This document shows, in pieces, positions 9,264-17,142 of a stretch of DNA of 39,339 nucleotides. Source of the DNA: Parashewanella hymeniacidonis (GTDB taxonomy: Bacteria; Pseudomonadota; Gammaproteobacteria; Enterobacterales; Shewanellaceae); assembly GCF_016900895.1 (NCBI RefSeq), contig NZ_JAFEUN010000032.1, positions 1 to 39,339 on the forward strand. Reading direction: 5' to 3'. Made by a program: the position numbers and the translations under genes. Position 1 is the stretch's first letter. Every line of letters starts with the position of its first letter. Below the pieces are notes generated by a model. It did not search any database and was not told where the DNA came from. It saw nothing but the letters and a program-made list of their open reading frames with translations.

Positions 9264-9677
9264 CTATTGCTGGAGATAACGTAGCAAAGCAAAGAGCTTT
9301 TTCTCTTCAGAAACTCCCATAATAACATCCTTGACAATAACATCCTTGACGGCCTCATTCTGTGATCTACGGTGAGTTTGAGACTCAATGCAGGATTTGA
9401 ATTCTTGAAATCGTTGACCTGATAATCTTAAAGCACGATCACCTAATGACACCACAGTATTAACGCCATGAGTACTTTTTACCGATGTCATGGTGGCAGT
9501 TTCACTATGAGTTTCAAGGTTGAAAAATAAGTAATCCTTAAAAATAGGTACCAATGGTTCATCAATAGACGTTTTAGGATAACAAGGCTGATAATACTCA
9601 ACGTTTTGATTAGAAAGATTGAGCATAACCACATCCATCTTCCCTTTTTTCGCCTTTAAGGCATACCACTCAGTCAT
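9264..9677 (-). CDS. rfaH: RfaH/NusG-type antiterminator with a reduced C-terminal domain
   Basis: Residues 1-100 are a clear NusG N-terminal (NGN) domain, the part that binds RNA polymerase and, in RfaH, the ops DNA: it opens TEWYALKAKKGK and contains EPLVPIFKDYLFFNL and a THGVNTVV segment. The gene faces away from a capsule operon whose leader has three ops elements, which strongly supports an RfaH role. The protein has 137 residues against about 160 for RfaH. The usual KOW-type C-terminal domain is reduced to about 35 residues. A perfect 15-bp tandem duplication (9321-9335 and 9336-9350) repeats VKDVI in that tail. In RfaH this domain switches fold and recruits ribosomal protein S10, so the mechanism may differ here. 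Confidence 0.75.
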   Translation of the reverse strand: MTEWYALKAKKGKMDVVMLNLSNQNVEYYQPCYPKTSIDEPLVPIFKDYLFFNLETHSETATMTSVKSTHGVNTVVSLGDRALRLSGQRFQEFKSCIESQTHRRSQNEAVKDVIVKDVIMGVSEEKKLFALLRYLQQ

Positions 9678-9740
9678 TTTAACATTTCAGCGTAAAAAAT
9701 TTACAGTAATTTGGACAAACTAAAGGTTCGAGCACCTTCC

Positions 9741-9800
9741 CTAGTACTCCGTCCAACTGAATTTATTGAAGCTAACAAAGGCAACTGAACGGAGTACTAG
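9741..9800. repeat. Long inverted repeat between the antiterminator gene and the capsule leader
   Basis: The 12-base arms CTAGTACTCCGT (9741-9752) and ACGGAGTACTAG (9789-9800) are perfect reverse complements with a 36-base loop. A sequence like CAACTGAA occurs next to each arm in direct orientation. No U-run follows, so it is not a standard terminator. It may be a regulator-binding site or a folded RNA for the antiterminator promoter, or the scar of a small mobile element. Confidence 0.6.
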
Positions 9801-10069
9801 TTTAATCCAAATTAAACCAGAATTTAACAACTTTAAAAAAAATTCAGTAAAAAATAGTATGTATGCGAGCTAAGACTTAAATGTTAAGGCAGCAACTAAT
9901 GCGTATTTGTGTTCCACCTCACAAAAGTTAAAACACATAAAAAAACAAAAAGTTTAAATAACAATCAATTAGTCATTTGTTACTTAAATTAAGTATAGAA
10001 TTAACAACCCTTTTGTACTAGCATACACGCTCTTTTTTATGGCAACAAAATCAATAATAGGACAAAACA
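9801..10069. other. AT-rich promoter region of the capsule operon
   Basis: There is no gene here. The main capsule promoter should lie in this stretch, upstream of the ops repeats. Several TATA-like hexamers (such as TATAGA near 9995) are present but no pair with good spacing stands out, so I do not place the promoter. Confidence 0.4.
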
Positions 10070-10223
10070 GTCACAGGGAACTATAACCTTGGGGCGGTAG
10101 CGTGCCTAAAGGCAAATTTAATATGGTCACAGGGAACCAAAACCTTGGGGCGGTAGCGTGCCTAAAGACAAATCTAATATGGTCACAGGGAACCAAAACT
10201 CTGGGGCGGTAGCGTGCCTAAAA
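10070..10223 (+). promoter_or_regulatory. Triplicated JUMPstart leader with three ops elements
   Basis: Three head-to-tail units of 56 bp begin at 10070, 10126 and 10182. Each carries the exact 12-base ops core GGCGGTAGCGTG, at 10093-10104, 10149-10160 and 10205-10216, in a JUMPstart-like context (TCACAGGGAAC before, CCTAAA after). In enterobacteria a single ops element in the leader pauses RNA polymerase and recruits RfaH. Here it is present three times, 52 to 182 bases before wza. The repeats are nearly identical, so the amplification is recent or kept uniform. Confidence 0.92.
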
Positions 10224-10274
10224 TTCACCCCCTACTACTTATTTCAATAACAAACTAACCAAGCTAACCAAACT

Positions 10275-11408
10275 ATGAAAAATGTGATTCGTAATACCGC
10301 AATGGCACTGTCAGTACTTGCTATTTCAGCTTGTACCATGATCCCAGGGAGCCACTTATCCGGTGCCGATTATTTTGACCAAAGCACAGAGCAAGCTCAG
10401 GTTGACTTAGATAACGTGAAGATCACCGCTATCGACTCAAGCCTGCTGGCACAGCAACAGATATTACGAAGCAAAAACAATGCACAATTGCTTAATAGCA
10501 ATTCAATTAAGTTAGATGATTATGAATATCACATTGGCATTCGTGACGTACTCACTATCGGAGTGTGGGAACACCCAGAATTAACCATTCCTGCGGCTGT
10601 TCAGCGTACAGCGGCTTTTGATGGTTTTCGTGTTCAAAGTGACGGAACAATAACCTTTGCCTATGCGCCTAAAATCGCTGCAGCGGGTAAAACCATCACT
10701 GAACTTCATGATATTTTAGTGACAAAGCTAAGCAAAGTGATTGAAAACCCACAAGTAGACATCAAGGTTGTTGGGTTCAACAGCCAAAAAACTTACATAA
10801 CAGGTGAAGTAAATAAACCCGGTGTCCAGCCGATTACTGAAATACCGCTAACACTTATTGACGCTATTAACCAAGCTGGCGGCATTACCAATAAAGCCGA
10901 CTGGACGCATATCACCTTTACTCGTAACAAAAAGACTGAACTCATTAAATTGAATGACTTTTATCAACGGGGTGATATTTCACAAAACCGCTTACTACAA
11001 AACGGCGATATTGTTCACGTTGCCAGAACTGATTTACAAAAAGTGTTTGTTTTGGGAGATGTTAAAAATGCAGGGATGGTTGACGTAACTCGATATGGCA
11101 TTAGCTTAGCAGAAGCATTAGCAAACGCAGGCGGCATAAACGAACAAACAGCAGATGCAAATGGCATCTTCGTACTTCGTAAAAAAGACATCAAAAAAGA
11201 TGGCGTAATTGCCGACGTTTACCAGCTGCACGCCAAAAACGCATTAGCGCTAGTGTTAGCGGGCCAATTTAAATTAGAACCACAAGATATTGTTTACGTA
11301 ACCACGGCTCCGGTAGCACGTTGGAACCGCTTAATCAGCCAATTGATCCCAACACTTACCACGATTGATCAAATATCAGAAACCGAAGCAAGAGGAAACA
11401 TATTCTAA
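10275..11408 (+). CDS. wza: Polysaccharide export outer-membrane lipoprotein Wza
   Basis: This 377-residue protein has a lipoprotein signal with lipobox LAISAC, lipid on Cys20, then a polysaccharide export domain (about 80-175) and two SLBB-type domains (about 175-250 and 255-340). The C-terminal helix (WNRLISQLIPTL) corresponds to the amphipathic helix that forms the outer-membrane pore in E. coli Wza. It should assemble as an octameric channel carrying the polymer out of the cell, docked on Wzc. It is the first gene after the triple ops leader and its stop overlaps the start of wzb by one base. Family length is about 380. Confidence 0.93.
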   Translation: MKNVIRNTAMALSVLAISACTMIPGSHLSGADYFDQSTEQAQVDLDNVKITAIDSSLLAQQQILRSKNNAQLLNSNSIKLDDYEYHIGIRDVLTIGVWEHPELTIPAAVQRTAAFDGFRVQSDGTITFAYAPKIAAAGKTITELHDILVTKLSKVIENPQVDIKVVGFNSQKTYITGEVNKPGVQPITEIPLTLIDAINQAGGITNKADWTHITFTRNKKTELIKLNDFYQRGDISQNRLLQNGDIVHVARTDLQKVFVLGDVKNAGMVDVTRYGISLAEALANAGGINEQTADANGIFVLRKKDIKKDGVIADVYQLHAKNALALVLAGQFKLEPQDIVYVTTAPVARWNRLISQLIPTLTTIDQISETEARGNIF

Positions 11409-11854
11409 TGGGTATGTTTAACAAAGTGCTGGTTGTTTGTGTTGGTAATATCTGCCGCTCCCCTGTAGGTGAATGCTTATTAAAAAAACTTTTACCAAAT
11501 ATTGAGATTGCATCCGCCGGAATAGCATCAGCTAAAAGCCGCTTAGAAGGTAAACCCGCAGATAACAGCATGATTAAAACAGCCGCAGAGCAAGGATTAG
11601 ATATAACGGCCCATACCTCGCAGCAACTCACAAGAGAAATGTGTAACCAATACGATTTAATTCTTGTCATGGAAAAAGGCCATATTGACGCCGTTGCCAG
11701 CATCAACCCTGCCGTTCGTGGCAAAACCATGTTATTTGGCCAATGGATAGGACAAAAAGAAGTACCCGACCCACACAAAAAAAGCCAAGCCGCATTTGAC
11801 CATGCATATAAATTGTTAGATGAAAGCGCAAAAGCTTGGGCAGCAAAGCTTTAA
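11408..11854 (+). CDS. wzb: Low-molecular-weight protein tyrosine phosphatase Wzb
   Basis: This 148-residue cytoplasmic phosphatase has the signature Cys11-x5-Arg17-Ser (CVGNICRS) near the N-terminus and the general-acid loop DPH about residue 119. It removes phosphate from the tyrosine tail of Wzc, and the phosphorylation cycle is needed for long polymer. The start overlaps the wza stop, so the genes are translationally coupled. A GTATCCGT palindrome lies between it and wzc. Confidence 0.93.
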   Translation: MGMFNKVLVVCVGNICRSPVGECLLKKLLPNIEIASAGIASAKSRLEGKPADNSMIKTAAEQGLDITAHTSQQLTREMCNQYDLILVMEKGHIDAVASINPAVRGKTMLFGQWIGQKEVPDPHKKSQAAFDHAYKLLDESAKAWAAKL

Positions 11855-11865
11855 AGCTTTTGCTC

Positions 11866-11902
11866 GCCGTATCCGTGAAAACGGATACCCAGCGTCTTTA
11901 AA
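11866..11902 (+). repeat. Short intergenic palindrome, copy 1
   Basis: Arms GTATCCGT (11869-11876) and ACGGATAC (11881-11888) enclose GAAA, followed by CCAGCGTCTTTA. Head, loop and tail follow the pattern of the other intergenic palindromes in this operon although the arm sequence differs. Confidence 0.75.
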
Positions 11903-11964
11903 ACGCTTTAACGATTTTTAAATTCAAACCACAAAACGCCTAATAACTAGGAAATAATAACAAT

Positions 11965-14199
11965 ATGACTGCCCAGTCTACCGCTAACAAACAAAGCTCG
12001 GCATTAATAAGCCAGCAACCAGAACAAATCGATCTGCTCGCCCTCTTCGGCACTTTAATGGATAGAAAATGGTTTATTGTAGTTGTGACCTTTCTATTTA
12101 CAGTCGCAGGCATAAGTTACGCCCTTTTTTCTACACCAATTTACAAAGCCAATGCGCTCATTCAAGTTGAAGAAACAAAGGCAGGCGTTCCTGGTCTTGA
12201 AGATATGGCAGGTTTGTTTGAGGGCACTTCTGAGGCCGTAACCGAAATAGAGTTATTAAAGTCTCGCAATGTAATTGGCGAAGCAGTTGATAATCTCAAA
12301 TTGTATATCGAAGCTGAGCCAAAATTATTCCCAGTTATTGGAGGCCGATCATTTAGAAAGTTTACACCCGAACACAAAAACGAACTTGCTGAACCAACTT
12401 TCGGCACAGGTAGTTTTGCTTGGGGAGGTGAGTCTCTAGATGTTTTCCGTTTTGAAGTGCCTAAAGGGTATTTGGGTAAAGAATTTACACTTGTAACTGG
12501 AACCAATAATACAGTAAGCCTAATCAATCCAGACGGTGAGGAAGTATTATCGGGCAAAGTCGGAACAGAGCTTAAAAGAGGATATTACGAATTAACTGTT
12601 CGTACCCTTAATGCAAGAACTGGAACAGAGTTCTCTTTAACACGCCATAACCGTTTAACTACCATCTTAAATCTGCAAAAAACCATAGCAGTGAGTGAAA
12701 AAGGCAAAAAGTCTGGAATCCTCAGCCTAAGCTTTGAAGATAAATCACCAGAATATGCTAAAGCCGTATTAAATGAAGTAGCTAACATTTATGTTCGCCA
12801 AAACGTTGAGCGTAACTCAGCAGAAGCGCAAAAATCATTAGAGTTTTTGCAAGTCCAACTACCTGAAACAAAAAAATCACTTGAAGTTGCTGAGCAAAAG
12901 CTAAACAAATATCAAGTCAACCAAAAATCAGTAAACATCAGTTTAGAGACACAAAGCGTACTCGAACAACTTGTTGAGCTAGATACCAAATTACAAGAGT
13001 TAAATTTAAAGCGACTTGAAGTATCGCGAAAATTCAAGCGTACCCACCCCGTTTACCAAGGTGTATTAAATCAAATAGCAGAAGTTGAAAAACAAAAAGC
13101 AGACTTAAAAGCAAAAGTGACTAACTTACCTGAAACTCAACAAGAACTGCTGCGCTTAACCAGAGATGTAGAAGTAAACAATAAAATCTACCTATTTTTG
13201 TTAGAAAAAACACAAGAGCTTGATATTGTCCGTGCAGGTACTATCGGTAACGTCAGAATTATTGACACGGCTGACGTTGATACAACAGAGCCTGTAAAAC
13301 CTAAGAAAGCATTAGTGGTTGTTGTTGCAACTTTATTGGGTGGATTCTTAGCAATTGCCATCGTTTTAATTCAAAAAGCAATACACCGTGGGATCGAAAA
13401 CCCAGACGAAATCGAAGAACTAGGCTTACCTGTATACGCCAGTATTCCTGACTCAAAAGAGCAACACTTACTTGATGTAAGAGATTCCAAGAAAACTAAA
13501 AACAACAAACACCCTCTCCTTGCAATTGAAAACCCTGCTGACTTAGCTATTGAAGCATTACGCTCACTTCGTACCAGTATTCACTTTGCAATGATGGAAG
13601 CCAAAAACAACATTATTGCTATTTCAGGCCCGGCGCCAAGCGTAGGTAAATCATTCGTATCATCAAACTTTGGTGCAATTCTGGCACAAGCAGGACAGAA
13701 AGTTTTGGTTATTGATGGTGATATGCGTAAAGGCCACTTAGTCCGTTACTTCCAAGTAAAAGGTCACAAAGGCTTATCTGAAATCATTACCAATCAAGTT
13801 TCTATTGAAGATGCCATTCAAAAAACTAAAGTTGAAGGATTAGATATTATAGCCCGAGGTCAAGTACCGCCTAATCCATCTGAACTTTTAATGCATCCTC
13901 GCTTTAAAGAAATGTTAGAGAAAGTAAGTAAAGACTACGATATTGTGTTAATCGACACCCCACCTATTTTAGCGGTAACTGATCCAAGCATTATTTCTGC
14001 ACACGCAGGTACGACTTTAATGGTTGGTCGTTTTGGTCAAAATACGCTTAAAGAAATTGAAGTAGCCCAAGAACGCTTTGAGAAATCAGGCATTGATGTA
14101 AAAGGCTTTATCTTAAATGCTGTTGAGAAAAAAGCATCAAACTCTTATGGATATGGTTACGGTTATTACAACTACTCGTATGAGAGCGATAAAAAGTAA
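11965..14199 (+). CDS. wzc: Tyrosine autokinase and polysaccharide co-polymerase Wzc
   Basis: This 744-residue inner-membrane protein has a Wzz-type periplasmic domain between two membrane segments (about 35-55 and 447-467), with a long coiled coil about 270-400. A cytoplasmic BY-kinase domain follows, with Walker A GPAPSVGKS (555-563), Walker A' VLVIDGDMRKG and Walker B VLIDTPP. The tail is a tyrosine cluster, SYGYGYGYYNYSYES, the autophosphorylation site. It controls chain length and couples polymerisation to export through Wza. Length is close to the E. coli protein (720). It starts 110 bases after wzb. Confidence 0.94.
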   Translation: MTAQSTANKQSSALISQQPEQIDLLALFGTLMDRKWFIVVVTFLFTVAGISYALFSTPIYKANALIQVEETKAGVPGLEDMAGLFEGTSEAVTEIELLKSRNVIGEAVDNLKLYIEAEPKLFPVIGGRSFRKFTPEHKNELAEPTFGTGSFAWGGESLDVFRFEVPKGYLGKEFTLVTGTNNTVSLINPDGEEVLSGKVGTELKRGYYELTVRTLNARTGTEFSLTRHNRLTTILNLQKTIAVSEKGKKSGILSLSFEDKSPEYAKAVLNEVANIYVRQNVERNSAEAQKSLEFLQVQLPETKKSLEVAEQKLNKYQVNQKSVNISLETQSVLEQLVELDTKLQELNLKRLEVSRKFKRTHPVYQGVLNQIAEVEKQKADLKAKVTNLPETQQELLRLTRDVEVNNKIYLFLLEKTQELDIVRAGTIGNVRIIDTADVDTTEPVKPKKALVVVVATLLGGFLAIAIVLIQKAIHRGIENPDEIEELGLPVYASIPDSKEQHLLDVRDSKKTKNNKHPLLAIENPADLAIEALRSLRTSIHFAMMEAKNNIIAISGPAPSVGKSFVSSNFGAILAQAGQKVLVIDGDMRKGHLVRYFQVKGHKGLSEIITNQVSIEDAIQKTKVEGLDIIARGQVPPNPSELLMHPRFKEMLEKVSKDYDIVLIDTPPILAVTDPSIISAHAGTTLMVGRFGQNTLKEIEVAQERFEKSGIDVKGFILNAVEKKASNSYGYGYGYYNYSYESDKK

Positions 14200-14200
14200 C

Positions 14201-14342
14201 CCGTTACACTCGAATGCTTTAGTCGAGTGTCCAGCGATTTTAACGCTTTTAAGCTATTAACGTCGTACCCGTAAAAACGGGTACCCAGCGACTTTAAAGC
14301 TCTCGTCCGTCACACCTGCAAACGCAGGTGTTCAGTGACTTT
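14201..14342 (+). repeat. Three tandem short intergenic palindromes, copies 2-4
   Basis: Three stem-loops lie in the wzc-manC gap: ACACTCGA/TCGAGTGT (14206-14213, 14223-14230), GTACCCGT/ACGGGTAC (14265-14272, 14277-14284) and ACACCTGC/GCAGGTGT (14312-14319, 14324-14331). Each is followed by a form of CCAGCGACTTTA. Arm sequences differ but pairing is perfect in each. No U-run follows, so the operon is probably not terminated here. Confidence 0.8.
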
Positions 14343-14372
14343 ATAAAAATCAGTAAAAACATCAGGAATCAA

Positions 14373-15782
14373 ATGAACATCATCCCAGTTATTATGTCTG
14401 GTGGTTCTGGTACAAGACTGTGGCCACAATCAAGAGCTTTGTACCCGAAACAATTTTTACCGCTAGTTAATGAACATAGTATGCTCCAAAATACATTGAC
14501 TAGATTAGAAAACCTCTCTAACCAAGCAAAGCCAATTATCATTGCTAATGAAGAGCATAGATTTATTGTTGCAGAACAACTCAGAGCACTAACTAATATT
14601 CAAGCGGACATCATTCTAGAACCAGTAGGCAAGAATACCGCACCAGCTATTACACTAGCAGCTCTCCAAGCTCTTTCAAGAAGCGGCAATCAAGATTCAT
14701 TACTGCTAGTACTAGCAGCAGATCATGACATTAAGAATCCTGCTGAATTCATCAACGTTGTTGAAAAATCAAAATCAGCCGCAATTGACAAAAACCTAGT
14801 CACTTTTGGTATTGTCCCTACTCATGCAGAAACCGGTTACGGTTACATCAAGTCTACTGATAAAAATACAATTTCTTCAGTTGAATGCTTTGTCGAAAAA
14901 CCTGATGCAGAAAAAGCTACTGCATATATTGAAAGTGGTGATTACTTCTGGAACTCTGGTATGTTTTTGTTCAGCGCAAAAACATTTTTGGAAGAAATCT
15001 CTATACATAACCCAGAGATTCTAAAAGCTTGCAAAGCCTCGATAGCTGAGAATCAGAGTGATATGGATTTTATACGTATAGGCAAGCAAGAGTTTGAAGA
15101 CTGCCCTTCTGATTCTATCGACTATGCAGTAATGGAAAAAACGACTAAAGCTGTTGTTGCACCTTTAAATGCTGGTTGGTCAGACGTAGGTTCATGGTCA
15201 GCACTGTGGGACCTTGGTGGAAAAGATGAAAATAATAATGTTGTAAATGGCGATGTCATTCTACATAGCACCAAAAGCTCATACATTCGCTCAGAGCATA
15301 AATTAATTGCGACAGTCGGGGTTGAAAATCTTGTTATTTCAGAAAGTGATGACGCAATCCTTATTGCACACAAAGACAAAGTACAAGACGTAAAGCATAT
15401 TGTTAATCAATTAAAGGCTAAACAAAGAAGCGAAGCCAAACTACATCGAAAAGTATACCGTCCATGGGGTTGTTATGACTCAATTGATAATGGCGAACGC
15501 TTTCAAGTTAAACGAATAACGGTTAATCCCGGTGAAAAATTGTCAGTGCAGATGCATCATCATCGAGCTGAACACTGGATAGTTGTCAGTGGAACGGCAA
15601 AAGTTACCTTGGGTGAACAAGAGTTATTAGTAACTGAGAACCAGTCTACCTATATAAAGATTGGTGAAGTTCACGCATTAGAAAACCCAGGGAAAATAGC
15701 GTTGCACATGATTGAAGTGCAAACAGGCACCTATTTAGGCGAAGATGACATTGTCCGATTAAAAGACAGATACGGCAGATAA
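14373..15782 (+). CDS. manC: Mannose-1-phosphate guanylyltransferase (with isomerase-type cupin domain)
   Basis: This 469-residue bifunctional-type enzyme makes GDP-mannose from mannose-1-phosphate and GTP. The N-terminal nucleotidyltransferase opens with MSGGSGTRLWPQSRALYPKQ, and FVEKPD lies further in. The C-terminal cupin domain (about 350-465) has the metal-binding VQMHHHRAEHW typical of the phosphomannose isomerase part. I chose ATG 14373 over an in-frame ATG at 14328: AGGAA sits just upstream, the family motif begins about eight residues later, and the upstream extension overlaps a palindrome. It works with manB (26617) and feeds gmd directly downstream. Confidence 0.93.
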   Translation: MNIIPVIMSGGSGTRLWPQSRALYPKQFLPLVNEHSMLQNTLTRLENLSNQAKPIIIANEEHRFIVAEQLRALTNIQADIILEPVGKNTAPAITLAALQALSRSGNQDSLLLVLAADHDIKNPAEFINVVEKSKSAAIDKNLVTFGIVPTHAETGYGYIKSTDKNTISSVECFVEKPDAEKATAYIESGDYFWNSGMFLFSAKTFLEEISIHNPEILKACKASIAENQSDMDFIRIGKQEFEDCPSDSIDYAVMEKTTKAVVAPLNAGWSDVGSWSALWDLGGKDENNNVVNGDVILHSTKSSYIRSEHKLIATVGVENLVISESDDAILIAHKDKVQDVKHIVNQLKAKQRSEAKLHRKVYRPWGCYDSIDNGERFQVKRITVNPGEKLSVQMHHHRAEHWIVVSGTAKVTLGEQELLVTENQSTYIKIGEVHALENPGKIALHMIEVQTGTYLGEDDIVRLKDRYGR

Positions 15783-15988
15783 CACAATGTAATCTATAGT
15801 GTCATACCTGCGTGGGTAGGTACTTACGGACTGTAAAAGTTCGCCGCTGTACTCGTAAAAACAGGGATCTAGAGCCTTTTAAACTTGGTTTTCATTCCCT
15901 AAAAATCTGAAACACATGCTTTTAATTTTAAATAAGAACAGAAAGCTTCTTATTATTTAAATAACTACACAAATTCAAGAGAAGTAAA
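15783..15988. other. manC-gmd gap with degenerate palindromes
   Basis: There is no gene. A weak copy of the palindrome family, TACCT/AGGTA (15805-15809, 15818-15822), and a more decayed one around 15840-15880 are visible, followed by an AT-rich stretch before the gmd start. Confidence 0.5.
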
Positions 15989-17110
15989 ATGACTAAAAAA
16001 GTTGCCCTAATCACAGGTGTCACGGGTCAAGATGGCTCTTACCTCGCTGAACTTTTATTAGAGAAAGGTTACGAGGTCCACGGTATAAAGCGTCGTGCAT
16101 CATCATTTAACACCGAGCGTGTTGATCATATCTATGAAGACCCACACACAAACAGCGCTAATTTTAAATTGCATTATGGTGATTTAAGCGATAGCTCAAA
16201 TCTAACCCGCATTATAAAAGAAGTGCAGCCTGATGAAGTATATAACCTAGCCGCGCAATCTCATGTTGCTGTTTCTTTTGAAGCACCAGAATATACAGCT
16301 GATGTTGATGGATTAGGTACATTAAGAATTTTAGAGGCCATTCGCTTTTTAGGGTTAGAGAAGAAAACACGCTTTTACCAAGCATCGACTTCTGAGCTTT
16401 ATGGGCTAGTACAAGAAATCCCACAAAAAGAAACGACTCCCTTTCATCCCCGTTCACCTTATGCGGTAGCAAAAATGTATGCCTACTGGATTACGGTTAA
16501 CTATCGTGAGTCTTATGGTATGTATGCGTGTAATGGCATATTGTTCAATCATGAATCACCACGTCGTGGCGAAACATTCGTGACCCGTAAAATTACTCGC
16601 GGTCTTGCTAACATCGCTCAAGGTTTAGAACAATGCTTATATCTAGGTAATATGGATGCATTACGTGACTGGGGGCACGCTAAAGACTATGTGCGTATGC
16701 AGTGGATGATGCTACAACAAGAACAAGCCGATGACTTCGTAATTGCGACAGGGAAGCAAATCTCAGTAAGAGAATTTGTAAAGCTGTCAGCAAAAGAGCT
16801 AGGAGTAATGCTTGAATTTTCTGGTGAAGGCCTAAACGAAATAGCAACCGTTGTTGAAATTACAGGTGACAATGCTCCCGCCCTATCGGTAGGTGATATT
16901 ATTGTTAAAGTTGATCCTCGCTATTTCCGTCCAGCGGAGGTTGAGACTTTACTTGGTGATCCAACTAAAGCTAAAGAACAATTAGGTTGGATTCCAGAAA
17001 TTACAGTTGAAGAAATGTGTTCTGAAATGGTGCAATCTGATTTAGCAAAAGCTCAACAGCATGCTCTATTAAAAGAGCATGGGTATTCTGTGAAAGTGAG
17101 TAAAGAGTAA
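15989..17110 (+). CDS. gmd: GDP-mannose 4,6-dehydratase
   Basis: This 373-residue short-chain dehydratase converts GDP-mannose to GDP-4-keto-6-deoxymannose with NADP, the first step to GDP-L-fucose. The Rossmann motif [12 protein letters not shown] opens the protein. The catalytic Ser-Thr/Glu segment is STSELYG, followed by Tyr-x3-Lys in [25 protein letters not shown] is a typical substrate-site stretch. Length matches the family. The second enzyme of the pathway, fcl, lies about 7.7 kb downstream, on the other side of the variable genes. Confidence 0.95.
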   Translation: MTKKVALITGVTGQDGSYLAELLLEKGYEVHGIKRRASSFNTERVDHIYEDPHTNSANFKLHYGDLSDSSNLTRIIKEVQPDEVYNLAAQSHVAVSFEAPEYTADVDGLGTLRILEAIRFLGLEKKTRFYQASTSELYGLVQEIPQKETTPFHPRSPYAVAKMYAYWITVNYRESYGMYACNGILFNHESPRRGETFVTRKITRGLANIAQGLEQCLYLGNMDALRDWGHAKDYVRMQWMMLQQEQADDFVIATGKQISVREFVKLSAKELGVMLEFSGEGLNEIATVVEITGDNAPALSVGDIIVKVDPRYFRPAEVETLLGDPTKAKEQLGWIPEITVEEMCSEMVQSDLAKAQQHALLKEHGYSVKVSKE

Positions 17111-17142
17111 ATAAACTATAAATAATAGGAATTGTTGACTAT

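Noticed and set aside
10070-10223. Possible CRISPR array
   Set aside because: Three units of 56 bp with no unique spacers; each unit is a JUMPstart/ops copy.
11356-11778. Minus-strand reading frame opposite wza/wzb
   Set aside because: It lies opposite clear Wza and Wzb coding sequence with conserved motifs and has no ribosome binding site or family match.
14328-14372. Longer start for manC
   Set aside because: The extension overlaps a palindrome of the intergenic family, while ATG 14373 has AGGAA upstream and sits right before the family motif.
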